64,000 bases of DNA from NCBI GenBank assembly GCA_022539475.1, contig VCMS01000041.1, positions 62,001 to 126,000 on the forward strand, in the 5' to 3' direction. The position numbers and the translations under genes are program-made. Within the stretch, counting starts at the first letter, position 1. Each line of letters starts with the position of its first letter. Origin of the DNA: Gracilaria domingensis. Its lineage: Eukaryota; Rhodophyta; Florideophyceae; Gracilariales; Gracilariaceae. A model generated the notes under the pieces. It saw nothing but the letters and a program-made list of their open reading frames with translations, did not search any database and was not told the DNA's origin. Positions 44,238-54,619 of the stretch are shown here, in pieces.

Positions 44238-46515
44238 ATGCCTCCCCCAACTGTCCGAATGTGGAAGGCCTTCCAGAACCAAGTGGTGCAAGTATGGACA
44301 ATTACCCATTGGTTACAGGGGAGGAGAGCCTCATGGATGGCACCGAACCCATATGCTTCCTCAAGCATAGTAACTGTCACCGTCACCCTCGGGTTACGTC
44401 CAACGACTTTGTACCATGCGTCACTGTCCTGGACACTGGGGCAGGACCTAATCTGGTTAATGCCAAACTACTAACTAACAGACAACTTAATAAGCTTCAG
44501 CCATGTACATTAACTAACCCTCTGATTGACGCCAATAACAGACCATTAACCGTCATGGGCGCGCTTACCATAATGGTATTGATTGACACCATGAAGGTCC
44601 GAGTCCGTTTCATAGTCGTGAACCAACTGGCAACAGACTGTATCCTCGGGACGACCTTTCTAGACCAGCACGTCAGGGCGATTTTCCCAGGCTCTGAGAC
44701 GGTGGTGTTCCACAATGGTCACCGTATCGCCATCGTTGGTAACCACAAGGGTGCCTCTCCCACGGAGAAAAGCATTCTCCACCAACCCGTTCCGGAAAAT
44801 ACACTCTCGAACAAGGTGCGACTGGCAAAAGCGGTAACGATACCGCCTATGAACCACTTGGTAGTGAAGGTGACATGCCAACGACCTGGTTTGTTATCTA
44901 TTCAGAACCACTCACGGTTGGCCGAACGACATATAACATTAATTGCAAATGGTATAGTCGATAACATACCGACAAAACCGTTTCAGGTCTACCTGAGTAA
45001 CTCCAGCAACCGCCCGGTTAAGTTGCCAAAGCACACCGCAATTGGTCTGGCCCTATCTGCTCCTCGCACGATCTTTACGATCAAACCACAATGGTCCCAC
45101 GAGGTCGTGGACGCTAAGGGCGGGGGAAGCAGTGCTAATTCGCCGCAAACAGACCATATGGTCCAGCGACTAGCTGAGCGAGAAGACCCGAAACTGCAGC
45201 TCGACCCAGCGCCGAATTGGAAAACGGAAGTGAATATAAGACTTGAAGGGGAAGAGCTCAGAGCCCGGAACCTCGGACTCCTGGAGCCATTCAGTACCAT
45301 GTGGTCTGCTAAGCTGGGAGCGATTAAGGCCACCCGGCATAGGATTGACCTCAAACCGGACTCCCGTCCCATCCACCAACAGCCATACCGCGCGGGGCAT
45401 AAGGCCCGTGAGGTAGAGCTGGAGAAGGTGGAGCGGATGTTCCGCGAGGGGGTTATAGAGCCGACAAACTCGGAATGGGCTAGCCCTGTAGTGCTAGTCC
45501 AAAAACGAGGAGAGACCCGTATGAGGTTTTGTATTGACTACAGAAAACTCAACGTCGTAACGGTGAGGGACTCGTATCCCATCCCGAGGATGGATGAATG
45601 CATCAACTCCCTAGGAGATGCGAACATATTCACCACATTGGACGCGAACTGCGGCTATTTGCAGATCGAAATACCAGAGGGTGATCGTTATAAGACTGCG
45701 TTTATATGCCACGCAGGCCTGTATCGCTTCTTACGTATGCCGTTCGGTTTGCGAAACGCCCGAGCTACCTTCCAAAGATCATTAGACATCATACTGTCTA
45801 AGGTGAAGAGGAAAACCGCATTGGTATATATAGATGATGTAGTCATCTACTCGCGATCCATTGAGGAACACTTCTCACACGTCCAAGTGGTATTGTGGTT
45901 GCTACAGGAGGCAGGCGTGACCCTCAAACTACGAAAGTGTATGTTCTTCAACCAAGAGGTAGAGTATCTAGGGCATACGATAAGCCCCGGTAAACTCTAA
46001 GTGGCCAAACGGAATATCCGAGCGGTACAGGAAGCGAAGCTCCCTACGTCGCAGACGGATATACGATCCTTTAGAGGTCTATGTAACGTCTAACGGAGGT
46101 TCATTAAGGGTTTTGCAAAGATAGCTGCACCGCTGAACCGGAGTTTGCAGAAGGAGCAACCCACACACTTCGACCACTTGGAAGAAGACGAGGTAGAGGC
46201 TTTCCACACATTGAAAGCAGCGCTTCTCTCCCCGCCGGTACTGGCACTGCCCAAAACGGGACTCCCGTATACCCTGGACACAGACCCGTCGGACGCCCAA
46301 ATAGGTTGCTGCCTCATGCACGAACAGGAGGACGGCACGCTCGCACCAATTTGTTACTGGAGTAGAGCTCTGAACCAAGCAAAGCAGAACTATACCGTAA
46401 CGGAGAAAGAATGCCTAGCGGTTATTTGGAGTATGCTCATGCTACGTCCTTACCTATATGGTGTGCGCTCCACGCTTCGAACGGATCATGACTCCTTGGG
46501 GTGGATACTAGGTTT
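43985..46515 (+). pseudogene. pol: gypsy pol, first part: protease, RT, start of RNase H
   Basis: The frame is open from 43985 to 46000. The protease active site reads VLDTGAGPNLV (about 44430-44460), with both residues of the triad intact. The RT has RHRIDLK, FCIDYRKLN, IPRMDECINSLGD, FTTLDANCGY, MPFGLRNA and the catalytic YIDDVVIYS box (about 45825-45851). A TAA at 45998-46000 interrupts the thumb (GKL-stop-VAK), where element 1 has Gln, so it is a C-to-T nonsense change. Another stop lies in the CNV-x-RRF motif at about 46090. RNase H begins with LDTDPSDAQIGC (about 46275) and is cut at 46515 by a MITE. Confidence 0.9.
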
Positions 46516-46880
46516 CCCTGGTAATCATTTGGGTGGTATATGGACTATCTGTGCCTCACAAAAGGGTTCAAGTGTCTACTATGTGGCTGTTATGGGCGAA
46601 AGACTGATGTACGCCGTATGTGTGTCGTATCTATGGCGTGCGCATGGTTGGTTTATGGATGGTATTCGCACACAACAGGCATAGTGCAAATCTCAAAAAA
46701 TTAAGTTTTTTTCTTCCGTTACATCTGCCATCATCCGTCATGCACCAGGCACTCATACGGCACATATGCGACGCAGATACGACTTACATACGACATTTTG
46801 CCAAACATGGCACAAAGTAGGCACCTGAACCCCCATATCAGACATGAAGCGTACATACACTACCCAAATGTTCACCTGGG
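46516..46880. mobile_element. fold-back MITE in the RNase H domain
   Basis: The left end CCCTGGTAATCATTTGGGTG and the right end, read back, CCCAGGTGAACATTTGGGTA begin inverted repeats that stay similar for about 150 bp each, so nearly the whole 365 bp folds back. TTT flanks both sides (46513-46515 and 46881-46883). Deleting the insert plus one TTT brings the RNase H frame back together between WILG and ADASGR. The 3 bp duplication is compatible with a PIF/Harbinger-type origin, but no source transposase can be assigned. Confidence 0.9.
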
Positions 46881-48769
46881 TTTGGCGGACGCATCGGGTC
46901 GTCTGGCCCGATGGCGCCTGAGACTCTCGGAGTTTGACTATGATGTGCAGTACCGCCTCGAGGTCAAGCACCGAGTGGCGGATGCAATGTCCCGGTTGAA
47001 TACCGAAGGATTGGACACTGACCCAGTGGACGACGACATTCCATCTTTTACAATAAAATCAGCGAACCACGAGGTCAAGGACGTTCTGAAGGGATACTGG
47101 CATGATGAAAGTACGTACCAAGTAATAGTGGAGACTCTTCTCCCTGTGGAAGAGGGAGAACACCCTCCAATGACCCGTGAAAAATTTCTACACGAATAGT
47201 CGGCCGATAGGTTGTGCAAAACGCTCGCGGACGTACTAGGAAAGAAGGATTCTCAGTTCGACGTCGACCACAATGGGTACCTCTTTAGACGCTCACCTCT
47301 AGACCGAGCTCTCCAGAAGGTTGTACCTGAGTCATTAAGACAAAGGATGTTGTATCTGTCACATAACCCACGGCTTTCGGGACACCCGGAGGCCACGCGG
47401 TTGTACTATACCCTTCGGAGGCAATCCTACTGGCCGCACACGGCTAACGACGTATATACCTATGTGGCTCATTGCAATTCGTGCATTAAAACCGGAGGTC
47501 ATGTGAGGAAGCACTGGAAGTACCTGAAGTTATTCCCGGCGGCGGGGCCCCTGGAATTCGTCGCGATCGACATACTGGGGCCCCTACCAAAGACCTCGGA
47601 GGGTTTTCGATTTGCAGTAGTCATAACCGATAGGTTCACGAAGCTCACCAGGGCCATACCCCTGAAGAACCAAACGGCAACGACACTGGCGACAGCCTTC
47701 TTGGAGAACTGGGTCTACCCATACGGTGCTCCTATGTACCTACTGACCGATAATGGTTCGAACTTAGCTTCTAAGTTCTTTGAGGCGGTTTGCACCATGC
47801 TAGGGATCAAGCACTACTTTACAACGGCCTATCATCCGCAAACAAACGACCAAGTGGAACGGTTCAATAAGACCCTAGTGTCACGCCTACGGCACTACGT
47901 CGAAGAGCACCAAGCCACATGTTCAAGCCACATGGTCGGAATTTGTCCAACCATTGACATATGCGTACAACCTCCAGGTCCACAGGGTCACCTAAACAAC
48001 CCCGTTTGACCTCGTACTTTCACGAACACCACACGGCATTATCGTCCAGCCCGCACCCGACCGCTCGGAAGCGGCAGGAACACTCACACCTGCGAAGATC
48101 AAGCGAAACATACTCCGGAAGATACGCGCCGCTTTGGCTGCTGCTAAAGTCAAAATGACAGCAGCCCAAGAACGGTATAAAGCAGATTATGACCGAACGG
48201 TGAGCAGAGTAACTAAAGTGGTAGCAGGAGACATGGTCTTCATCGACGTACCACCAAAAGGTAAGCGACCGACCCCAGCGGACATGGAGGAAGACATCCG
48301 CATTGAGGAGGATATCAATTATAAACTACTACCCAAGTCGACGGGACCATATAAGGTGATTCGCTCCGATGAGCATACCGCTACGGTCATAATGGATGGC
48401 TTGGAGAACACCGTCTACATCGAAAGGATTGCCAAGGCCGCACAAACGACGGCACCGCATACACAACCAATAGGTGAGCCAACTCAGAGGAAAGAGCAAA
48501 GGGGAGGAACGTCTCCCATAGCCCCTCCTCTGACGAGTCGGCCGAGCGGTCAACCTTCCATCAGAGCCGTAACGGCTGACTCTACTACCCAAGCGGCACA
48601 GGAGATCGAGCCACGGCGAGACCAACAGGTCACACCACCCACGGTAAGCCACGCACCCCACGACCAAACGGAAGAGTCTTACCCTCAAGTAGACACTCAA
48701 GAGTGCGCTATTGACACCATTGTAGGTCACGAACACACCACAAAGGGTATCCGCTACAGGGTAGGATAG
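46881..48769 (+). pseudogene. pol: gypsy pol, second part: RNase H end and integrase
   Basis: After the MITE, RNase H ends with FDYDVQYRLEVKHRVADAMS. A TAG at 47197-47199 interrupts the linker. The integrase N-terminal zinc finger is HNPRLSGHPEATR...HCNSCIK (HHCC pattern, about 47360-47490). The core has AIDILGPLP (first Asp), LLTDNGSNL (second Asp) and NDQVERFNKTL (Glu), so the DDE triad is intact. A frameshift follows at about 47925. The C-terminal part (48134-48769) has GDMVFIDVP, YKLLPKSTGPYKVI and a long hydrophilic tail. It would insert the cDNA into the genome; as read it is broken. Confidence 0.9.
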
Positions 48770-48902
48770 TACGGATGGTCGCCAGAGTACGACTCTATGG
48801 AACCAGCTGGTCATATCCCTAACAACTTCATCATCCGATACTGGCGCAAACAGGGGCGAACGCCCCCACCAACTGGTACTGCTTCGCGTGGTACGCGTCG
48901 CT

Positions 48903-48919
48903 AAGGAGCGGGGGGGGGG
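48903..48919 (+). promoter_or_regulatory. purine tract just after pol (possible former or second PPT)
   Basis: AAGGAGCGGGGGGGGGG, one C in 17, lies 134 bp after the pol stop. That is where the 3' polypurine tract would lie if the extra 3.8 kb were absent. It may be a second plus-strand priming site or a vestige. Confidence 0.4.
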
Positions 48920-49056
48920 TTGTCTAAGCAGTTGAACGCCAAACGCCACATGGAATGCTAACTAACCTAACAGGAAAATGGAACCAGATCAAAACGCACA
49001 ACGCAAGACATTTTATTAGTCCAAGACGGGCCCACAAGCGATAACCACGAGGTAAC

Positions 49057-51396
49057 CTAGGAGGCCTTGGAAGACCCATGGCCACGTCCGCGCCCACGGG
49101 AGGTCCCGCAAGAGGAAGCGAAACCCCCACGACCAGAGGACACCGATATAGGTCCGGCGGAGCTTCCGCCCACGCCCCTAGCCGCGCTCGCTGGCGCACC
49201 ATCACTTGGTAATGGAGCAGAAGCAGCAGGCCTCGCGGGGTTACCGCTGCTAACTACCGGCAAGGTGTTCGCAGGACCAGTGGGTGGATGGAAGGAAGGC
49301 GGCAAGCTAGTCGGAGGAATACCACCAGAGTCCGGTTTAGAAGCAAGACCGCTGGACGGCCCTGCACCAAAGGCCAGACCAGGAGGCGCTCCAACTCCCA
49401 AAGGTCCAGGACCAGCAGGTGTCATCCGAGCGCTGGACGACGACGGAAGCGGAGCCGAACGGAAACCAGTTGGGAAACCAGTTGGTGCTCCCACGCCAGT
49501 ACTTGCTGGAGAAACAGAAACGTTATGAGGACCAAGCGGTGTACGGAAGGGTGCCGAAGGATTGGCACCAGGAGGTCCACCAGGCGGTTGATACGTATCA
49601 AAGCCACCAAAGCCTCCCATCGGGGTCGCAGTCTGTGCGACGCAGCAGCGTACGGGTTGAAACTTTCTACAGGGGGTCGATGTAAGGGCGCGTGACCTTT
49701 CACGAGGTTGCTCAACTGACCAACATAGGCTGTCACCTCACGGTAGAGATTGCGATGAAAGTAGTCGCGGAACTGCCACAGCTCACTAGTGCGCCGCTCG
49801 TGGTGAGCGACCACCGGGAGCAAGTTGGTGAGAGTATCCACAACGGTGAGGATGTCATTTGGACCAGGACGGTTGAGGTGCACCATCGAGGCGTGGTTGA
49901 GACCAGCCAGGGGGCTTCGTATCGCGCCACTATCACCACCAGGGGGTACCGGGTTCACCGGAAGCCACTGGAAACCAACCCGAAGAGGCCCCTGGGCGGC
50001 CCGTTCGGGAGAATGAGCAGCTGCCTGAGAGTTTTCTGGAGCATTTGGGACAGGCGCAGCCACGCTGGTCGGAGGAGTGGCCTGTACGAGCGCCGACGGA
50101 GGCAACGCGGGGGACTCATAGTTCTCGGCAGCCACCATTACGGTATCGTCATTACCAAATGGGTCTTCGCCAGCCATGTGCTGCTGTTGGAGAGGCACGA
50201 TGGTATGAACCTCCGAGTCGTAGACATTCCAACCCTGTTCAGGCGCCCAACTGTGGTTACTTACCGCCGTGAGTTAGCTGTCCAATTGCTGCGCCGTATA
50301 CTTGGTGCCCTCCACGATCTTGGAGAGCCCCATGGCACGAATGTCGCCGACCACATCGTTGGGAATGTTGAAGATGCGACCAACTGGTTGAGTTCTGCTG
50401 ATCCCAACAGACTTGTCACGGCAGCGCGTGTCCCAAGTCACACCTTCCACGGACGCCTGGAGGGCGAGGATAGCCACCATAACGGTCCACTCGCTGCGCG
50501 CGACCGACCAAACGGCATATGCGTTGTTCCTCTCGAGGAAGATGCTACTAGCAAAGTACGCAAGTACCAGCGGGGTCGGCAGTTACAGCCCCTGACATAC
50601 TTCAAAGTGGTCCCACCAAGAAGGTCGATTGACATACCATGCCCGGCGGTTCTGGTCGCTCTATGACCAATACTCAACGTTGTGGAACAGGGACATTGTC
50701 CGCGTACGGTTGTTACGGTGACGAACACGGCTCTCGGCCATCGCGTTGGTCTCCAGTGTAGCACGTAGCAGGCTCGTCCAAGCCGTGAAAGATATCTACC
50801 AAACGGCGGAAGTAGTGGACCTCCTTATCGCAGCGGATGAAGGGGAGATCCGACGGTATGGCCACGGGGATGTAGTATAGAAACTTCGTGTGCCGCTGCC
50901 GTGCGTGGAAACACTGTTTTCGACCGAACCGGCTCTGCTTCTCGCCCTTGCGCGGTAGAGGAGGCGCCATAGGCACCGCTTCCAACCGGCGACAATTCCA
51001 ACGGGCAATCGTAGTATACTGCGTGAGACCCATGTGGCAGAACCGCATGGGACAGAAGAAGGAACTGATGTGGAAAGGCCAGTTCCCCAGAGCGACCAAT
51101 TCGGTAGAGATATCGGCAAAGCGTGCACCATAGTGGGCATGCGGCTCCCCGTGCGTCCTGTTAAGGTCATGATGATTCAGCTGTTGAGCTTCCACCGTAC
51201 CGGCGACCGCAGGAGGGTTAACGTTGCTCGGACCGGCGACGGCTGCATAAGGATCATACCCATTGCCACCGTAAGGGTCTTGACGAGAGCGTGTACTCGA
51301 CCGCGTGTTAGGCTTGAAGATGCCACTGCCACGGCCACGCGCTACCCCAGCTGTGGTAGGGCGCGGCCGTGGCAGTGGCATCTTCAAGCCTAACAC
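49057..51396 (-). pseudogene. antisense ORF set inside element 2, unknown protein
   Basis: Minus-strand frames at 50713-51396 (227 codons), 50274-50480, 49422-50198 (258 codons) and 49057-49620 (187 codons) follow one another and read like one protein of about 700 residues broken by two or three frameshifts. The first part starts MLGLKMPLPRPR and has HYFRRLVDIFHGLDEP. The middle has IFNIPNDVVGDIRAMGLSKI, LTNLLPVVAHHERRT and FRDYFHRNLYREVTAYVGQL. The end is Gly/Pro/Ser-rich and closes with SRGRGRGHGSSKAS, an RG-type basic tail. No domain is recognised. Position and orientation match the antisense extra ORFs known from some large plant Ty3/gypsy elements. A nucleic-acid-binding role is only a guess. 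Confidence 0.5.
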
Positions 51397-51398
51397 GC
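51303..51398. repeat. perfect 34 bp inverted repeat (hairpin) at the antisense ORF start
   Basis: 51303-51336 and 51365-51398 are exact reverse complements (outer end GCGTGTTAGGCTTGAAGATG), separated by 28 bp that can pair further (CTACCCCAGCTGTGGTAG). The arm encodes the start of the antisense protein. Because of the symmetry, the plus strand also opens with MLGLKMPLPRPR. Confidence 0.95.
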
Positions 51399-51412
51399 GC
51401 CCAGGCGGAAAT

Positions 51413-51600
51413 ACTGGAGTGCTTCTGTCATTAAGATTTCATTCACGTTTCAAGAAGAATCCTTTAGGAACTCTGTTAATTGAAGAAAACGATAACATAT
51501 TGAATTTCTATTGAGAGATGGCAACCCAAAAAATTTGACATGTAATTGCCATTGAAAAGATATTGAAGTACTAAGAAAAAATTGGCACATATAAGAATCG
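51413..51600 (+). repeat. second copy of the ~200 bp repeat seen at 9390-9530
   Basis: CTGGAGTGCTTCTGTCATTAAGATTTCATTC and what follows match the reverse complement of 9350-9530 (CTGGAGTGCGTCTATCATTAAG in that copy). The frame encodes GVLLSLRFHSRFKKNPLG, then ENDNILNFY. It lies between two antisense ORFs of element 2 and may be an insertion. Confidence 0.7.
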
Positions 51601-52341
51601 GATTGAAAAGCTAATTACAGATAGTTCCGCCTCGGCAGGGGTCTTACCAGACATCCTCGACCGGGTGACAGCAGTTTCGCGGATCGAGCGGTTGGCCTCC
51701 GGTGAGGGGGAAACTTCAGAAGCGGAATACCCCTTTATAGGGTCGTAGTGCGGCTCCTCCAGTACCAAGTGGTTGGGTACCACGAGGGTATCAGCGTCCG
51801 ATGGAAAGGACACTGGTGTACCGGTCGTGGAGGGCAGACAGGGCTGTGAAGAATCTACCACGCGGTAACTCGGTTGAAACGGCGCCGTCCCACCACCGCG
51901 GTCTATCACATCGGGAAGGGCGGGAGCGACACTCACTTCAGCACCACCTTCACGGCGTTCGAACGTCATTGACCACCCCGTTGGGGAAGCTGGTCGATCA
52001 CCCATGGGGTATGAAAGGAGCGAGGCGGAGCAGAGCGTGCCACGGAGGATACCAACCGCGAGGGAGAAACCGGAGCGAAGGTAAGACAGACGGCAGAAAA
52101 CGAAAACATTACCAATTGGGACGACTGAACGAAACCTGAAAGGCCACAGAGGAAGGACAAGCCGCTCGAGCGAGCTGACACACAGTGAGAAGGACCAGAT
52201 TGATGCGCCGATTAGGCGGGTTCCGTGAACAAGAGAGGCCACAACCACCCCAGAGGGAGCCTCAGGGACAAAAGAGGACCAAGCGGGTAACGAATGATAG
52301 GAGCGATACCACGAGGGGGCGGCGTGCCGATCAGTTGACAA
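51571..52341 (-). CDS. second antisense ORF in element 2, unknown
   Basis: 256 codons on the minus strand between the hairpin and the 3' LTR. Residues about 50-110 are hydrophobic (LCVSSLERLVLPLWPFRF; LAVGILRGTLCSASLLSY), and the C-terminal half is polar with Pro/Ser. It could be an upstream exon or domain of the same antisense gene, since the ORF at 50713-51396 follows it after the 200 bp repeat. No known family. A plus-strand shadow frame is also open here, so coding status is uncertain. Confidence 0.35.
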   Translation of the reverse strand: MSTDRHAAPSWYRSYHSLPAWSSFVPEAPSGVVVASLVHGTRLIGASIWSFSLCVSSLERLVLPLWPFRFRSVVPIGNVFVFCRLSYLRSGFSLAVGILRGTLCSASLLSYPMGDRPASPTGWSMTFERREGGAEVSVAPALPDVIDRGGGTAPFQPSYRVVDSSQPCLPSTTGTPVSFPSDADTLVVPNHLVLEEPHYDPIKGYSASEVSPSPEANRSIRETAVTRSRMSGKTPAEAELSVISFSIRFLYVPIFS

Positions 52342-52760
52342 CCGCGAACCCCACCGACGGGAAGCACGAGACCAAATGGTAAGCCGGGACTAACCCGCCC
52401 AGGGAGAGGACGGGTAGGCGGAGGTGAGACGAAGGGCTCCTCCAGTAGGAGCCAAAGGGGTGAAGACAACCACGTGGTACCGGGCGCTCGACAGGATCAG
52501 CTTGAATGGTCGCGTTTCGCGGTTTGGCCTTCCAATACCACAAGGACGGTAAGGGACGATCGCACACACCGCACACCGCACGAGGGGCCACTGCCGCGCG
52601 AGTAATTGCGCTGCAGTGCATGTTGAGAACCGCGTCAAACGCCGCGCCATATTCGCGTCATCGCGAGACGCGCCGTGCGCCAGGCGATGTGCGCCGACGA
52701 CCGTTTGGTGAAAAGGCGGCAAACGCCGTGAGGACTCTACAGCCACGGGGCGTGCCTGTC

Positions 52761-52773
52761 GGTAGGAGGGGGG
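52761..52773 (+). promoter_or_regulatory. 3' polypurine tract of element 2
   Basis: GGTAGGAGGGGGG ends two bases before the 3' LTR, the expected place for plus-strand priming. Confidence 0.8.
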
Positions 52774-52775
52774 TC

Positions 52776-53346
52776 TGTAGTATAGCTCGGCCGGATCAAC
52801 GGGGGCTCTTTGAGACCAAGTGGTGATATCACGGGCTTTCGGGTACGTGTGTATACTGTACCACGTGGGACGATAAGCGCAGGCTTGGCAAGGACTAATT
52901 AGTTTATTTTCATTAATTTAGAATCAATATTTACTAGATAGTGTAGAAATGTGGCCGGGGTGGTGCACCACAAATGCACCTCCCGGTGGCCCACGTGGCA
53001 CTAGGCCCGTGAGAGCCGGAGGGGCGCTCGAGTGTACTAAACCCCCGAGACGCCAACCTCCCACACCAAATGGTAAAGTCAAGCACCAACTAGGCTAATT
53101 CGACACCAGTTCGGTTCTACAGTCACCAATTGGTAAGTCTAGTAGTCCTCGATTAGTTTTGCTGACCTCGAGGGTGATACGTGCCTGCCGCACACCAGTG
53201 CAGGCGTACTTACCACTTGGTCACCGTGCACTACAGGCAACGGCGGGTGCTGCCCACCTACTAGGTGTCACGCGTTTCATTCCTCCGCAGGGTCGAGCCC
53301 ACGCAGGGCTCCCCACTCACAGCTCGCACCGATCGGTTATACAACA
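52776..53346 (+). repeat. 3' LTR of element 2
   Basis: 571 bp, TGTAGTATAGCTCGGCCG to GATCGGTTATACAACA. It carries four exact ACCANNTGGT palindromes against two in the 5' LTR, so some were lost or gained since insertion. Confidence 0.95.
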
Positions 53347-53892
53347 CAGTGGCTGTGAATTGGTAACCAACTCGGTTCTAGGGAGCGCCTTGGGGTGCTC
53401 AACCTAAGAGGAGAGGATGTGAGATCGGCCTGTAAGGTGTGGCAGCACCAGCCACTGGAGGGTGCAATGCGGACGGCGCGCTGACTATAACCATCTGGTA
53501 GAGTGCGATGTATAGCGCTCACGGTCCGGTATCACTTAATAATACTACACTAACCACTTGGTTGACTGTAGAAACCTTATGGTCAAGATCTAGCGTAGTA
53601 GGTGCTTGACTTTACCATTATGGTGCGAGGGGCTTCCACCCCCAGTATATGGTGTGGTGGGAGCCCCGGCACGTCGTGGGAAAATAGCCTCGTGTGCCAC
53701 GGGAGGTGCGGCCGAGGTGCGGCACCTCTCCCCCGTGCCCTGTCGAACTATTCTAAAATAAAGGCTACAAATTAAAATTAAAATTACAAGTTAGTCCTCA
53801 ATGGTGATTGCCACCTGTCATTCTTGTCCACCGTGTGGTTTGATCTCCATTACCGACATTGGTCTCCTTGTACTATACGACGTTCCGGTGTT
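53347..53892 (-). repeat. main part of left-arm solo LTR (continues 41238-41268)
   Basis: This is the reverse complement of 60139-60684, nearly identical. It ends TACTATACGACG, one base off the TACTATACGACA expected from the right arm. The first five bases repeat the CAGTG target site of element 2. Confidence 0.9.
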
Positions 53893-54005
53893 GCCCATGT
53901 TTGACATTTTGTCGCTTTGATCCTATCTCGTTGTACATCACTTGCCAACAAGGCTAAAAGCCGATGGTCTTGTGTATTCGTGCATGATCAAATGTTGCAG
54001 CTATC

Positions 54006-54410
54006 ATGTTTGTTCATAACAATATCTTCTTACATGCGAGGCCACTCCTGCCCTCGTCACCAAAGCTACCCCGTATGCCTTCACCATCTTCTTCTAAAAT
54101 CTTCGCCACGATGTTGACTGCGAAAGAAGTACTGGCTCACGTTACGGACGATGACACCGAACGATCCGATGTTCCGACCGCAAGGTCGACTTTCGTTATT
54201 GAATACGAAGCGAAGGAGGTCACGACGGATTCCATGAAAGACGGAGAGCTCGCGGCGCTCGCAGAGAAAGATGAAGAGGCAGCCAAAGAACGTGTTGAAG
54301 CACAGTTGTTGGCATGCAAAGACGCGTTGCACGACTTCCTGCTTAAGCGTGGAATCAACTTGGAGGAACTAAAAGAGATTTTTGAGGATACGCTTGAGCA
54401 TTTATTGTAA
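54006..54410 (+). CDS. 134-residue ORF, left-arm copy, unknown
   Basis: MFVHNNIFLHARPLLPSS starts an ORF whose C-terminal 90 residues are acidic and helical (LAALAEKDEEAAKERVEAQL), ending FLLKRGINLEELKEIFED. A likely alternative start is MPSPSSSKIFATMLTAKEV at 54075. The right-arm copy at 59611-60015 differs at only two codons I can see (G/E and T/M). It starts 114 bp from the outer (start) end of the solo LTR and reads away from it. No family is recognised. It may be a small coiled-coil protein or a passenger of the repeat. Confidence 0.5.
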   Translation: MFVHNNIFLHARPLLPSSPKLPRMPSPSSSKIFATMLTAKEVLAHVTDDDTERSDVPTARSTFVIEYEAKEVTTDSMKDGELAALAEKDEEAAKERVEAQLLACKDALHDFLLKRGINLEELKEIFEDTLEHLL

Positions 54411-54619
54411 GGTATTGGTGTTGGTCTCGCTTTGTTCATGATGTGCTTGAGATCGCCTTTTCGTTCGTTGACCCCTCGTCTGGTTCATAACGCGGTTCAG
54501 GCTATCCTTTCAGGCTGACTTACATTTTTCACCCCTGCACCTAGCCCTCTTGCCATGACGGGTCTGACTTGCATCCAGTAAGACCTAGCTTCTTTTCGCA
54601 TCCCGTTATGCACGTGCTC

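Larger units (their letters stand above)
41269..53346 (+). mobile_element. Ty3/gypsy LTR retrotransposon, full length (element 2)
   Basis: The element is 12,078 bp with LTRs at 41269-41838 and 52776-53346, both TG...CA. It is flanked by a 5 bp target duplication, CAGTG, at 41264-41268 and 53347-53351. A primer binding site (41844-41859) and a polypurine tract (52761-52773) are in place. Gag, protease, RT, RNase H and integrase follow in Ty3/gypsy order on the plus strand. Roughly 3.8 kb of extra DNA between pol and the 3' LTR carries antisense ORFs. The LTRs are about 92% alike by eye, so the insertion is not recent. It is damaged by stops, frameshifts and a MITE in RNase H, and it lies inside an older related solo LTR in the opposite orientation. 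Confidence 0.95.
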
